Positions 1-9,382 of a stretch of 64,000 nucleotides of DNA are shown here, piece after piece. Origin of the DNA: Butyricimonas faecalis (GTDB lineage: Bacteria; Bacteroidota; Bacteroidia; Bacteroidales; Marinifilaceae). The notes under the pieces were generated by a model. The model saw nothing but the letters and a program-made list of their open reading frames with translations. It was not told where the DNA came from and did not search any database. Position 1 is the stretch's first letter; each line of letters starts with the position of its first letter. Location: assembly GCF_003991565.1 (NCBI RefSeq), contig NZ_CP032819.1, positions 2,418,001-2,482,000 on the forward strand, read 5' to 3'. A program made the translations under genes and the position numbers.

Positions 1-291
1 ACTGTTCGGCTCAAAATCCATATATATAGCTCCCGCATCCGCTCGCGCTTCTGCCGTTATATTTTTCAATCCGGTCACCTGAGACAACTGATTTTTCAAC
101 GGTTTCAAAAGCGTGTTATCCACCTCCCGAACCGACAAACCGGGAGCCGACACCTGGATCGTGATCTGCGGGATATCAATAGCGGGCATAAGCGACACGG
201 GCAGGTACCCCATCGCCACGATACTCAACACCACGATCGCGACAACGCTCATGGTAACCCCAATAGGACGCTTTAACAATTCCTTTATCAT
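1..291 (-). CDS. RND efflux transporter, N-terminal fragment (runs off window)
   Basis: Only the first 97 residues are present; the rest lies to the left of the window. The start ATG at 289-291 gives a protein opening MIKELLKRPIGVTMSVVAIV, followed by a first membrane segment and then the periplasmic stretch with PAIDIPQITIQVSAPGLS, which is the standard beginning of AcrB/MexB/CzcA-type RND pumps. RND proteins are inner-membrane proton-driven exporters that work with a fusion protein and a TolC channel. Both partners lie directly upstream: the fusion-protein stop is only 2 nt from this start, so the three genes form one tripartite unit. Substrate cannot be told from this fragment. It is the last visible gene of a long leftward operon that begins with an NVEALA peptide. 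Confidence 0.93.
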   Translation of the reverse strand, partial: MIKELLKRPIGVTMSVVAIVVLSIVAMGYLPVSLMPAIDIPQITIQVSAPGLSVREVDNTLLKPLKNQLSQVTGLKNITAEARADAGAIYMDFEPNS

Positions 292-293
292 GA

Positions 294-1379
294 TTACCGT
301 CTATTATTAGGTGTCACATCCGTTCCGTCGGCAAGATTCAAATTATTGGATGTAATAACAACATCCTCTTCCGAAATAACCGTCTGTTTCTTTTCACTCC
401 CTTTAATCACGTGAGAATCAATATTCGACATCACGACATCAACATACGTCCAAACCGCTTTCCCCTCACGGTAACAGAACATCACCTGGAAACCATCCCG
501 CAGCACCACTGCGTCCTTGGGAACCACGAAACTATTCTTAATCTCTCGCTCAAGTATAATCTTCACGTTCATCCCTTCCATCAAGTAACGGTCAGCATTA
601 CGCACCCTTGCACGAATCTTCACCTGTCCGTGTTCATCAATCAAGGGATTTATCTCTGTCACATCTCCATAAAACGTCTTTTCATCATTAATAAACGGGA
701 TAATCTTCACATGTTGCCCTTTTGTCACCTCTTCGATCTCCGCCTCCAATATACTGAACTCGACATCAAAATACGAATCGTCAATTAACGTACATAACTT
801 ATTGGCGGAACGATCATATATCTTGGCATCCAGATTGGCAATACGCCCACTGAAAGGAGCAATCAAATAACAACTTGCCAAACGGCGTTTTGCTGCCTCC
901 AACTGATCAATCGCGTTATCATAACCGGACGAAATCTTCACATTCCGCAGGATAGCCGTCGGAATCCCTGTCGTGTCGGACGAGTACCCCTGCCCGATCA
1001 GTTTATCCTGCAAATCTATATTAGCCTTTTCCATGGCTCGACGACTCTTTTCCAATTCCACCAGTGCCTCCTTGTTATCAAGGGTTGCCAACACCGATCC
1101 TTTTTTCACGTATCCCCCGTTACTTCCGTTGATCGCGGTAATCACGCCCGTACCGTCAAAACTGAGATCGCTTTTAAAAACCGCACGCAACTTACCGTTA
1201 CACACGATCTGTTTCTGGAAAGTCCGTTTTTTCAACACTAGCGTGTCAACCGTGATTAACGGACTCTGGCTTTCACTTTTACCGATTTCTTTCTCGTCTT
1301 TCTTTTTTTCGTTACCGCAAGCGATCGCCCCCAGCACGATCACGCTCAACAACAGGCTTCTATACAGGTTCATTTTCAT
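294..1379 (-). CDS. RND pump periplasmic membrane-fusion lipoprotein (AcrA/HlyD family)
   Basis: About 361 residues, normal for the family. The ATG at 1379 is preferred over the upstream in-frame ATG at 1397, because it puts a compact signal (MKMNLYRSLLLSVIVLGAIAC) directly before a lipobox Cys. After the lipid anchor come the barrel-sandwich/lipoyl half (GSVLATLDNKEA), a helical hairpin with SRRAMEKANIDLQD, the second lipoyl half (CYLIAPFSGRIANLDAKIYD) and beta-barrel and membrane-proximal domains. The order matches the adaptor subunit of tripartite RND pumps. It lies 24 nt downstream of the TolC-like gene and 2 nt upstream of the RND gene on the same strand. It would bridge the inner-membrane pump and the outer-membrane channel; the substrate is unknown. 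Confidence 0.92.
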   Translation of the reverse strand: MKMNLYRSLLLSVIVLGAIACGNEKKKDEKEIGKSESQSPLITVDTLVLKKRTFQKQIVCNGKLRAVFKSDLSFDGTGVITAINGSNGGYVKKGSVLATLDNKEALVELEKSRRAMEKANIDLQDKLIGQGYSSDTTGIPTAILRNVKISSGYDNAIDQLEAAKRRLASCYLIAPFSGRIANLDAKIYDRSANKLCTLIDDSYFDVEFSILEAEIEEVTKGQHVKIIPFINDEKTFYGDVTEINPLIDEHGQVKIRARVRNADRYLMEGMNVKIILEREIKNSFVVPKDAVVLRDGFQVMFCYREGKAVWTYVDVVMSNIDSHVIKGSEKKQTVISEEDVVITSNNLNLADGTDVTPNNRR

Positions 1380-1403
1380 TATCATTAGTATTTTCACGAG
1401 TGA

Positions 1404-2888
1404 CTATTTCTCTACTATTTTATCAAATTCAGCACTGATATCTCTTTTGGATATAAAATCGTACAGGGACAACTTGCGCAATTCGAAATAAGCGTTCCAG
1501 AACGTACGCAGTTGATTGATATACTGCTCGCTGGCACTATCCAGTTCCTTTTGGGCCGTGTTCAGGTCCGTTACCGTGATCCCCCCGTTCTGGAAACGTT
1601 TTTTGGTGATATCGTAACGCTCCTCCGCAACCTGTAAGGCTTTGGCTGATATATTACACTGCCGGGCTTGATTGTTGAATTGCATCACCTTGATCCGGAT
1701 ATCCTGCTGGAATTTTGTCTCCTCTTGTTCCAGTTCCGTCCGGGCCAGGCGAGCCTCCGCTTCAGCCATCTTGACACGCCCGCGGCTCATTCCCCAGTCG
1801 TAGATGGGCATGGACAAGGATAACCCGACTACCTCGCGGTCTTTCAAGCGACTGTACACTCCTTGCAGGTCATCCCCGGTTTGTGAGAATCCCAGGTTAG
1901 CCCTCAATTCCACCTGGATCCCCCGGTCTGCTTTGGCCTGAGCCACGCTTTTCAACGAGTTCAATTCTTTTATTTTAAGCGACAAGTTGTGAGAAGAGTT
2001 TTGTAACGCCTTGTTTAACACGAAATCGTATTCCATGAACACTTCCGGCACGTTCATCGGCGGTTGTAACTCGAAGAACGTACTTTCCGCCACTCCCAAG
2101 TATGATTTAAAATTAAAAAGCGCCACCTCCAAATCCACCTTGCTGTTACTTACCGTTAACTCCGCGTTCATCATGGACAATTCCAGCTGCAATAACTCGC
2201 TTTTAGTCACCGTGCCAATGTCATGCCGTTGTTGAGCGATCTTGTACATGCCGCGGGTATCTCTCAAGTTCTCCTCGCTTTTCCTGTAACTTGTCTGGGC
2301 CGACAAAACCGAGAAGAAATAAGAGGTCGTTTGAAGCGTTATACCCTCCAGCGATTCCAAGTATTGTTTCTTGGCTTTCTCGTACTGCAAGGGTTCCGTT
2401 TTCTTCTGCCATTTCAGCGTGTTGAAAGAACGTAGCGGTTGCGTGTAATTGATCGTGACCGGATTCGAGTTATAAGTTTTCGTGTCGTAAGAGAACTGGT
2501 CCAGCCGGGCAAGCGACGTGTTAAGAGACACGTTTCCCCCCGTAAGCGCGATTTTCTGGTTGATGTAAACAGACAAATCGTTACTCAAGGTGTTGTTTGC
2601 CACGTAACTGATACGCCCGGTTTCCGGGTCTCTCACGTCAACCAGCGAACGGTTATAATTACCCAGGTTCCCGCTTAAATTAAGTGAGGGCAACAACTGA
2701 GCCTTGTAGGAACGAAAACTCCAGTATTGCGACATGAAACTGAGTTGCACCATCTGGGCCTGCGGGGAACGGGCATGAGCGATCTTGATCGCCTCCTCCA
2801 GGGTTAGCTTACCTGTGACCGGGTTCTGCCCCACGCCAAAACTGCAAACTAGCCATCCCACGGATAATAATAATAATTTTTTTCGCAT
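1404..2888 (-). CDS. TolC-family outer-membrane efflux protein
   Basis: 494 residues with an N-terminal signal peptide (MRKKLLLLSVGWLVCSFGVG) and then LTLEEAIKIAHARSPQAQMV, the typical first helix of TolC/OprM-type proteins. The body shows the duplicated pattern of long amphipathic helices (for example ARLARTELEQEETKFQQDIR and AEERYDITKKRFQNGGITVT) between porin-like strand segments. It would form the outer-membrane exit duct of the pump whose adaptor and RND subunit follow immediately downstream. The preceding gene on the strand is a propeller lipoprotein ending only a few bases upstream, so the pump appears to be transcribed as the tail of the NVEALA operon. Confidence 0.93.
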   Translation of the reverse strand: MRKKLLLLSVGWLVCSFGVGQNPVTGKLTLEEAIKIAHARSPQAQMVQLSFMSQYWSFRSYKAQLLPSLNLSGNLGNYNRSLVDVRDPETGRISYVANNTLSNDLSVYINQKIALTGGNVSLNTSLARLDQFSYDTKTYNSNPVTINYTQPLRSFNTLKWQKKTEPLQYEKAKKQYLESLEGITLQTTSYFFSVLSAQTSYRKSEENLRDTRGMYKIAQQRHDIGTVTKSELLQLELSMMNAELTVSNSKVDLEVALFNFKSYLGVAESTFFELQPPMNVPEVFMEYDFVLNKALQNSSHNLSLKIKELNSLKSVAQAKADRGIQVELRANLGFSQTGDDLQGVYSRLKDREVVGLSLSMPIYDWGMSRGRVKMAEAEARLARTELEQEETKFQQDIRIKVMQFNNQARQCNISAKALQVAEERYDITKKRFQNGGITVTDLNTAQKELDSASEQYINQLRTFWNAYFELRKLSLYDFISKRDISAEFDKIVEK

Positions 2889-2893
2889 AATAT

Positions 2894-4063
2894 CTATTTT
2901 AAAATCACTTCTAGAATTAACGGATTATCGTACTCGCTCATTTGAGGCATAAAATCAAGAGCATCTTCGGTCCTCACGACACAATATACCCGATCCCCAA
3001 GAACATTAACAATTCCCACTTTTATTTTCTTACCTATCGGTGTAACATAATCTATAAAATACCTGGAATTTACTATTGACGTGGCATTTTTGAATCCTAT
3101 TTCCGTGATAATCAATGGACTTCCGGTTGATTTTTCAAAAACTACACTAAACATCGATTCTTGAAAAGAATAGTTCACAAAAACATAGCTTACACTCTCT
3201 GCCACGTTTTTAATAAAGATAAATCCTTTATTAGCTGGCTCATCAGTCACATCCCTCGGGGATGGGGTCAAATCTCCTCGTTTCAAGCAAATATAGGGCA
3301 TGATCGTGTCCATATCTTTTATCTTGTAAATCGTGTCATTGAACAAATCCTTGAACAACACGTCTCCCGTATAAGAAGGGTACAAACCGTAAGTCTCCAA
3401 ACGTCCCGTATATGAATCGGGTATCTGATAATAAATATTTCGTGATGACATGTAAGAAACGGACTTGACAATCTCATTCCCTGCATCTAGAAAATCAAGG
3501 TATCGATCATCCTTCATTTCTGGCCCCAAGTTAGGTAAGGCAACATAATTACCGTCTCGCAAAAGAATCGCATTATAGTAATATTGTTTCGAAAAGAATC
3601 CTTGTATTTTTCCAGTTAACAGGTTACAGGCAACCATCTTGTTCCCCTGGCAAAGCGTGACCTGATTATTCTGGAAAGTCCATTGATACAGCCTACCCTG
3701 TATCTCGTTTTTCGCCCTACCGATATCGACAAGTTTCTTTTCATAATTTCCCGCACTATCAAACTGCATAACAGGACTTCCCAATGACGATACGATTAAC
3801 TTGTCTTCCACTCTATCCAGTATCAGGTTCAAAGCCGTTAAGCAGGAACTACAACCACTTTGAAGATGGATAAAATTTATCTTTTGTGCAATAGAATTTA
3901 ACGTTATCGAATCCCCATGTTGTTGTTCTACAACAGCCTGAAGATCGAATTCATACATCGACTTTTCAATCGACATCACGTTAACCCATGACTTTTTTGT
4001 TCTGGAGGTGATACATGAAAAGAAAACTCCTACTACAAACACGTGTAATACAATTTTTTTCAT
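2894..4063 (-). CDS. 6-bladed beta-propeller lipoprotein with an N-terminal CxxC
   Basis: About 389 residues from the ATG at 4063, chosen because MKKIVLHVFVVGVFFSC is a clean lipoprotein signal; earlier ATGs at 4072 and 4081 are possible. The body has the repeated pattern of Bacteroidota 6-bladed propellers: short strands with recurring aromatic and Asp residues (VMQFDSAGNYEKKLVDIG, FLDAGNEIVKSVSYMSS). An unusual CSSC pair (about C71 and C74) lies in the first blade region, so a redox or structural disulfide role is possible. The function of this family is unknown. It lies between the O-antigen-ligase-like gene (about 10 nt away) and the TolC gene. It is one of four such propellers in the first 14 kb, which suggests that they work together at the cell envelope. 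Confidence 0.8.
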   Translation of the reverse strand: MKKIVLHVFVVGVFFSCITSRTKKSWVNVMSIEKSMYEFDLQAVVEQQHGDSITLNSIAQKINFIHLQSGCSSCLTALNLILDRVEDKLIVSSLGSPVMQFDSAGNYEKKLVDIGRAKNEIQGRLYQWTFQNNQVTLCQGNKMVACNLLTGKIQGFFSKQYYYNAILLRDGNYVALPNLGPEMKDDRYLDFLDAGNEIVKSVSYMSSRNIYYQIPDSYTGRLETYGLYPSYTGDVLFKDLFNDTIYKIKDMDTIMPYICLKRGDLTPSPRDVTDEPANKGFIFIKNVAESVSYVFVNYSFQESMFSVVFEKSTGSPLIITEIGFKNATSIVNSRYFIDYVTPIGKKIKVGIVNVLGDRVYCVVRTEDALDFMPQMSEYDNPLILEVILK

Positions 4064-4073
4064 ATTCACCATA

Positions 4074-5789
4074 TTAATCATTTATTGTAAGCATTTTCCT
4101 AATTTCAAATTTCATTTCATCTACAGCCATCGAGGCCACCTTAGGACGCTTACCCAACATGATACGACCATAATAATTCCTCTTCACCGAATCTCCTTGT
4201 GCCGCCCCCAGTTTCACCAACAAATAAAGCGGATAAATACGATTCGGACAGGTATAATACCCTCGCAAATAAGCCGTTTCACTCCGACCATATTGTCCTA
4301 ATGCCAAGTAATTATTACCCATTATATTCCAAAACATGGGATCGGCACTATGCGCCGTTCCTTCTTCCAAGATCGTATTGCTTTCTTCATATCGTCCCGC
4401 TTTATTAAGTGAATGACCATATTCAAATAAAAATTTAAAATTGTATTTCAAAATAGGGTAAAGCCTTTCGTAATCGTCAATAACACTTTCGTAATCCTCT
4501 TGGGTGTAATAAACAGCACGCTTCTTCCACTCTCGATATGCCCATCGATTACCATACTCTCTGAAATTAAAATACAATACGACCACCCCGATCATCCCGA
4601 ACATCAAAACATTCACGTAACGCCCTCCCCTTACCCGCCGATCCGGTAACTGTGCCACGGCAAAAAGAAAGACGATCGCGATAGACGGGATATAAAAGGT
4701 GTACGAGAAAAATGACGCGACAAGCAATGCCACCGCCACGCAACTATAAGCCGTCAGTCTTTGTAACTTAAAAAACAGAACCATTGCCGCTAACACACCC
4801 CCTACTGCCCCCAACAACAAAAACAAAGCAAGTGGTTCATTAAATGCAGACTCTACGACTCCTGCCATTTCTACATGGCGATTGTCCTGTTCCAACACCT
4901 TCTCTTTTTCAAAATAATCATGTTGAGCCTCTGCAAAAGCCCTCTCGAAACCATCAATCCCAACCCCGAATAAAGGAGTTTTCCAATAAGCAGACACCGT
5001 ATTCTGCCAAATAAAAAGCCGTCCGTTGGCCGAATCTTTCTTTAACAGGTAAAATAACGTCAAGACAATGATCATCCCCACGATACCGCCACCAATCACC
5101 CACCGTCGCCTCGTATTACCCCACGATACAATCTCTCCGCGATAAAGTAACATCACCCCTACCAATGCCCCGATCCATCCGGCACGGCTCATTGTCGGGA
5201 TCATAGCAACCAAGGTAACACCAAATGTCACGCAAGCCGTCACGTAACGCACAAACATCAGGTTAAAACCCACTTTCCGGTATCCCTTTTTCATCATCGC
5301 GACAGCAAGCACGAACACTCCTGCCAAAAAGATACCGCAAGGTCCGGGATTAAAAAATGACCCGGTCACGACAAAACGGAGGTGATTTGAAATACCATAT
5401 CCCAGTAGTTGTCCTAACACCAAGCAAGACTGGTAAATCCCGCCAAACATCACGGCAAACGAGACATAATTAGCCAGCAGCATGGCTCTTATCACCCGAA
5501 ATACGGCATAAAGAGCAAAATAAGAAAGACTTAAATAGAACTCTCTACTCTGCATCGCGTGGGTCAAGCTTGCATGAATCAACAAGTAAACAAACAACAC
5601 GAACACCATTGCATCTCCCCGGTAAAGCACTTTAGGAACTTTTACCAAACACACGATCGCCACCATTGCCCCTAACAACAAAGCAAAGTAGTTCGAGGTG
5701 TCGATTCCCCCGTAAAGGCCATCCGTCACCTGAAACTGGCTTAGCAAAAGCATACATCCACCCAAAAATACAATGGCTCTCGTCATCAT
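4074..5789 (-). CDS. O-antigen-ligase/Wzy-like polytopic membrane protein with C-terminal TPRs
   Basis: 571 residues. The first ~400 form about ten or more membrane helices and contain the Wzy_C/O-antigen-ligase signature region (LFIWQNTVSAYWKTPLFGVG, then FE and a large periplasmic loop). Residues ~430-571 are soluble and carry TPR-like helix pairs (EYGHSLNKAGRYEESNTILE; NNYLALGQYGRSETAYLRGY). Known relatives polymerise or transfer lipid-linked glycans in the periplasm; the WaaL/Wzy/PglL superfamily also contains protein glycosyltransferases. No other glycan-synthesis gene is nearby, so an ordinary O-antigen locus is unlikely. The gene is coupled to the upstream propeller by a one-base TAATG overlap. 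Its presence inside a peptide/propeller/export operon hints at an acceptor other than LPS; this is inference. Confidence 0.82.
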   Translation of the reverse strand: MMTRAIVFLGGCMLLLSQFQVTDGLYGGIDTSNYFALLLGAMVAIVCLVKVPKVLYRGDAMVFVLFVYLLIHASLTHAMQSREFYLSLSYFALYAVFRVIRAMLLANYVSFAVMFGGIYQSCLVLGQLLGYGISNHLRFVVTGSFFNPGPCGIFLAGVFVLAVAMMKKGYRKVGFNLMFVRYVTACVTFGVTLVAMIPTMSRAGWIGALVGVMLLYRGEIVSWGNTRRRWVIGGGIVGMIIVLTLFYLLKKDSANGRLFIWQNTVSAYWKTPLFGVGIDGFERAFAEAQHDYFEKEKVLEQDNRHVEMAGVVESAFNEPLALFLLLGAVGGVLAAMVLFFKLQRLTAYSCVAVALLVASFFSYTFYIPSIAIVFLFAVAQLPDRRVRGGRYVNVLMFGMIGVVVLYFNFREYGNRWAYREWKKRAVYYTQEDYESVIDDYERLYPILKYNFKFLFEYGHSLNKAGRYEESNTILEEGTAHSADPMFWNIMGNNYLALGQYGRSETAYLRGYYTCPNRIYPLYLLVKLGAAQGDSVKRNYYGRIMLGKRPKVASMAVDEMKFEIRKMLTIND

Positions 5790-6841
5790 TAATCATTCTT
5801 TAACAAATCATCCACGCTTATGGTTGTCAAACACGTTTTATCCCCATCTTGGTTCACCAGCAAAACCTTATCATCAAAAGCATACACATCAACAACAGAA
5901 TCCGAAGGGGAAGAATCAAACATAAATGATGCTGTTTTACCATTTGATTTGTCATAAACCCCCAAACACTTTTTTTTCTTCCATAAAAATCTAAAACAAA
6001 AATATTTATCCGATTCGTAAATATTCGATACTAATATGGCATAATCCTCCTCACTACTATTAATGAAATCGATACAATCATATTCGTCTCTCCAACTCAA
6101 ATCAAAAGGCATGTTATTCTCACCAAAATCGATATAGTATTTTACCGACACATTTTGCTTATCATCAATGGCATAAATATTATTATAGAAATATCTGTAA
6201 TATAGTATTTCACTAGGACGATACACGAAAAAAGGGTAACCGATATAAATCCCCGATTTTATCTTTAAATCCCCGATTTCTTTCACGAACTCAAAATTTT
6301 TATCATACAAATTCAACTCGCAATCTTCCATGCCACCATACGCACGTTTCCCCACGTAATTACCCTCAACCGTTTTTACTAAAACTTGGAATGGATTGTC
6401 TTCTCCCTTATTCGTGACAAAGGTTACATCTGAATTCTTTCCATTTAAATCACATCGAAAAACTTTTTTATCTTTTATATCATACATACAAATCGTTTCC
6501 CCCTCGACCCAAGTATCCCAAAGATGAAGAAATGTTCTATTTTCTCCCCATTGTCCTGAAAAAGCCATCTTCTGAGTACCGGTTTGCACATCAAACCCTA
6601 AAACCTTATTTTTACACTGAACAATATATTGATCTCCAGCAAGCAAAACTTTTTTCACCTCATCAATCAATACCGACGTTCCATCATTCGTTAAGCAAAT
6701 TTGTCTGGCATACTCTCCATGCATATCTATTTGATGCATCTTTTTCAAATCCATTCGAATGATCGTTTCACGACTTACTTCAGATTGTTTACAGTCAAGA
6801 ATACAGCTCAAAATTGCGCACACGATTAAATATTTACTCAT
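5789..6841 (-). CDS. 6-bladed beta-propeller lipoprotein
   Basis: 350 residues. The signal MSKYLIVCAILSC ends at a plausible lipobox Cys (C13, AILSC), with a second Cys at 17. The rest is beta-rich with repeated blade motifs (QYIVQCKNKVLGFDVQTG, IYGRAYGG-like turns, VYAFDDKVLLVNQDGDKTC) typical of the Bacteroidota 6-bladed propeller family. No catalytic motif is visible and the family role is not established. It overlaps the start of the ligase-like gene by one base and follows signal peptidase by 15 nt, so it is well inside the operon. Confidence 0.78.
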   Translation of the reverse strand: MSKYLIVCAILSCILDCKQSEVSRETIIRMDLKKMHQIDMHGEYARQICLTNDGTSVLIDEVKKVLLAGDQYIVQCKNKVLGFDVQTGTQKMAFSGQWGENRTFLHLWDTWVEGETICMYDIKDKKVFRCDLNGKNSDVTFVTNKGEDNPFQVLVKTVEGNYVGKRAYGGMEDCELNLYDKNFEFVKEIGDLKIKSGIYIGYPFFVYRPSEILYYRYFYNNIYAIDDKQNVSVKYYIDFGENNMPFDLSWRDEYDCIDFINSSEEDYAILVSNIYESDKYFCFRFLWKKKKCLGVYDKSNGKTASFMFDSSPSDSVVDVYAFDDKVLLVNQDGDKTCLTTISVDDLLKND

Positions 6842-6856
6842 ACGATTCTCTTTATT

Positions 6857-7747
6857 TCATTTATTTACTTTCTTCAATAACCTATCCCAACGAAACTCAC
6901 CGCTTTCACGATCACGGGAGTAAGTGATGCGAGTAACCACCCCGACAATAAACTCTTCAGGAACGAAACCCCAGTAGCGGGAATCATTCGAGTTTAACAC
7001 CTGATCTCCACAAAAGAAGTAGTAATTACCTTGAAACGTATAACTGTCTATCGGTTTCCCTCCCAACGTCAGCTGGCGTTGAGCGTTAACCCTAAGTTTT
7101 TCACCCGTCTCGTATTCAATCACCAACCGATAGAGTTGAAAATTAACGGTATCAAGTATCACCTGTCCCCCCTTCCGAGGCACGTAGAGAGGTCCGAACT
7201 CCTTGATTGTCCAACTGTAATGCCGGAAATCAAACGGAAACGCATGTATAACCGTATTAGCGATCAACGAGTCTGGTGTTTCCGACAGGCGGCGTTGCTC
7301 CTCTTCGACACCAAAAATTCCATTATAATTATTATTCTTGAAATACCCGTTTCGAATCTCGACCGTATCCCCTGGCAGACCGATACACCGTTTACCGTAA
7401 ACGTAATTGATCTTAAACTCGATCCTGTACTTACTCCGGTTGATCGGGAAATTAAAAATCACGATATCATTGTGTTCTACCTTACGCAACCCCTTCATTC
7501 GATGGCACTCCAACGGATCTCCGTCTTTAAAGTCAAGCCTGTCATAAATCCGGGCTCCGGCAATCAGCTTATTCACAATCACGTAATCCCCCGGTATCAA
7601 GGTGGGACGCATCGAATCCGTCGGAATTGCGAACTGATCCACCACGTAAACACGCATCGCGATAATAATTCCGATCACCACCCCGGTTCCGATAAAGGTA
7701 TACATCACCCGTAAGATAATATCCCAAAAATCCAACCTTTTTTTCAT
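6857..7747 (-). CDS. lepB: Signal peptidase I (S26 family), operon-embedded
   Basis: 296 residues. One N-terminal membrane helix (about 15-35) precedes the catalytic serine motif FAIPTDSMRPTL (S45). The general-base lysine lies in YGKRCIGLPGDTVEI (K119), and the C-terminal box NSNDSRYWGFVPEEFIVG is present, so all signature parts are intact. The enzyme cleaves signal peptides at the outer face of the inner membrane. The start overlaps the preceding MauE-like gene stop by 4 nt, indicating translational coupling. An essential housekeeping lepB would not usually sit in such an operon, so this may be a second, dedicated peptidase for the NVEALA precursors or propellers. A housekeeping copy elsewhere would have to be found to support that. 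Confidence 0.93.
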   Translation of the reverse strand: MKKRLDFWDIILRVMYTFIGTGVVIGIIIAMRVYVVDQFAIPTDSMRPTLIPGDYVIVNKLIAGARIYDRLDFKDGDPLECHRMKGLRKVEHNDIVIFNFPINRSKYRIEFKINYVYGKRCIGLPGDTVEIRNGYFKNNNYNGIFGVEEEQRRLSETPDSLIANTVIHAFPFDFRHYSWTIKEFGPLYVPRKGGQVILDTVNFQLYRLVIEYETGEKLRVNAQRQLTLGGKPIDSYTFQGNYYFFCGDQVLNSNDSRYWGFVPEEFIVGVVTRITYSRDRESGEFRWDRLLKKVNK

Positions 7748-8775
7748 TCCTCCATCTTTTTGCGTCCATAAAATAACAACACGCCCATCACCAACAACAC
7801 CCCGAAGAACGCCCCTCTCTTCAATCGTTCCCCGCTTAATTCTTTCCCGTATCCTCCATCAAAACGATAAGGCGTGTATAACAAATTCCATTTCCCCACA
7901 ATGCGATGATCAGCCGTAAAAGCCACTACCCCGGCAGAAGTCCTCAATATTGATTTCAACGCCACGTTATCCATAAAATAAACCGGAATATCATCATAAC
8001 CCGGCATCGTAATCCCACTCCGAGAGACCACGACAAACAAATTAATCGCCCCGTTTTGGTAAGCCCCGTACAAAGTAGCGATCTTTCCACCCGTCTCCCG
8101 CGACACCTCTTCTTTCATCCCGATCATATAAGTCGGCTTCTTATAGGCAAATACTTTCTCAGTGACATCATTAAAATCGGAATCATAAAGATGAATCGTA
8201 CTCTCTGTCCCCATTCTCGTCCCCACGTTATAAGGTAAAAAATCGAACGGCGGCAAATAAAAATAAGAATAAAGCGGCACGAAGAACGCCACCACCAGCA
8301 CCCCGACAGTTAACCCGATCTGCCGATAATTAAAATTGTTTTTAGCCTGTCTGAAAACATTCCACAAATGAAGCCCAGCCACAACAAGCAAAAGAATATT
8401 CTTTGCGAATGTAGCCCCGTTAGAAAGATGTAAAGCCTCGCCAAAACAGCCACATTCGTTTATACCGCCATATGGATCGGTATAAATCAAATAAGTCAGG
8501 ATCGTGAATCCAAGGATAAAAAGAGTCACCGTTACCGCCGTAATCCTACGCCACAATCGCAGCAGTAACAACAATCCCAATGTCATCTCGGAAGCACAGA
8601 GCAGTACCGATAAAGACATGGAAAACATGCTCCAACCCGAAAGTTGAAACATCCCCAAATATTCCTCGATCTTATACGACAACCCCACCGGATCAACCGC
8701 CTTAACAAAACCGGACACGACAAACAACACCCCCAACGCAATACCCAGCCATATTTTTATTCTGAAATTCTTCAT
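7744..8775 (-). CDS. DoxX/MauE-type redox-associated membrane protein
   Basis: 343 residues from the ATG at 8775; the longer reading frame would start at a TTG. The first ~150 residues contain four membrane helices and the motif NECGCFGEALH between helices 3 and 4. CGCFG is the hallmark of the MauE/DoxX-like proteins of Bacteroidota, which are thought to move reducing equivalents to periplasmic thiol partners. A fifth helix (VGVLVVAFFVPLYSYFYL), a periplasmic domain of about 130 residues and a final C-terminal helix follow. The thioredoxin-fold lipoprotein gene lies 28 nt upstream and signal peptidase overlaps downstream. A thiol-redox pair in an operon whose first product has four cysteines suggests disulfide formation or isomerisation in that product. 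Confidence 0.82.
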   Translation of the reverse strand: MKNFRIKIWLGIALGVLFVVSGFVKAVDPVGLSYKIEEYLGMFQLSGWSMFSMSLSVLLCASEMTLGLLLLLRLWRRITAVTVTLFILGFTILTYLIYTDPYGGINECGCFGEALHLSNGATFAKNILLLVVAGLHLWNVFRQAKNNFNYRQIGLTVGVLVVAFFVPLYSYFYLPPFDFLPYNVGTRMGTESTIHLYDSDFNDVTEKVFAYKKPTYMIGMKEEVSRETGGKIATLYGAYQNGAINLFVVVSRSGITMPGYDDIPVYFMDNVALKSILRTSAGVVAFTADHRIVGKWNLLYTPYRFDGGYGKELSGERLKRGAFFGVLLVMGVLLFYGRKKMEE

Positions 8776-8803
8776 CAGCAAAATCTCCTTTTCGAAAAAG
8801 TTA

Positions 8804-9364
8804 TTACGGCTTACCCAATTTTTCTTTCACAATCTTATAAAACATCTCTTCGATTTTTTTGTTATGTAATGGATCTCCGACCAAAATCACGTTATTATTC
8901 TCATCCAATAAAAAAGTATGTAATGCCTTATTTTTAGGCAAATGTGGATTCAATTTCTCGAATTCTCCTAAAGTATCAAGAAATACAGGATAATTAAACT
9001 TGACATTTTTACTTAATACAAGTTTAACATCTTTAATATCCTTTTTAGCCGGACGAAAAATAAAATAAAAATTAAGTAGACCATTATAGCTTTTGCTATA
9101 CTCTAAAAGTGGATTCCACAAATCCATTTGATTAATCGCACAAGATGTACAATTAACTGAATCTGAATATACTATATATTTAATTCTTTCTTGTAAAACA
9201 TTGTCGTAAACCAACTTATTTTGACAATAATCTATTGGTTTTGACCGAAGTAAAGTAATTTCTTTCAATAACTTTTGACCATTATCAGTATTACATGAAC
9301 ATAACATGAAAGACAAACATATACTTAAACACCCTCTTATCCAATAATATTTTTTTACACTCAT
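8804..9364 (-). CDS. Thioredoxin-fold lipoprotein with CTSC motif
   Basis: 186 residues. A signal peptide ends in LSFMLCSC (C24 as likely lipidation site). Around residues 60-80 it reads IKYIVYSDSVNCTSCAIN, a beta strand running into a CxxC motif (C72, C75) at the start of a helix. Later it has FRPAKKDIKDVKLVL, NYPVFLDTLGEF and a TFLLDENNNVILVGDPL strand pair, typical of TlpA/AhpC-like proteins. No exact family was recognised. It probably acts as a membrane-anchored periplasmic thiol protein together with the MauE-like protein encoded next. The coding region is clearly more AT-rich than the downstream pump genes. Confidence 0.75.
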   Translation of the reverse strand: MSVKKYYWIRGCLSICLSFMLCSCNTDNGQKLLKEITLLRSKPIDYCQNKLVYDNVLQERIKYIVYSDSVNCTSCAINQMDLWNPLLEYSKSYNGLLNFYFIFRPAKKDIKDVKLVLSKNVKFNYPVFLDTLGEFEKLNPHLPKNKALHTFLLDENNNVILVGDPLHNKKIEEMFYKIVKEKLGKP

Positions 9365-9382
9365 CTTATGTCGTCCCTTAAA

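Noticed and set aside
7031..7714. Plus-strand open frame (227 codons) opposite lepB
   Set aside because: Antisense shadow of the intact signal peptidase gene; no recognisable protein features.
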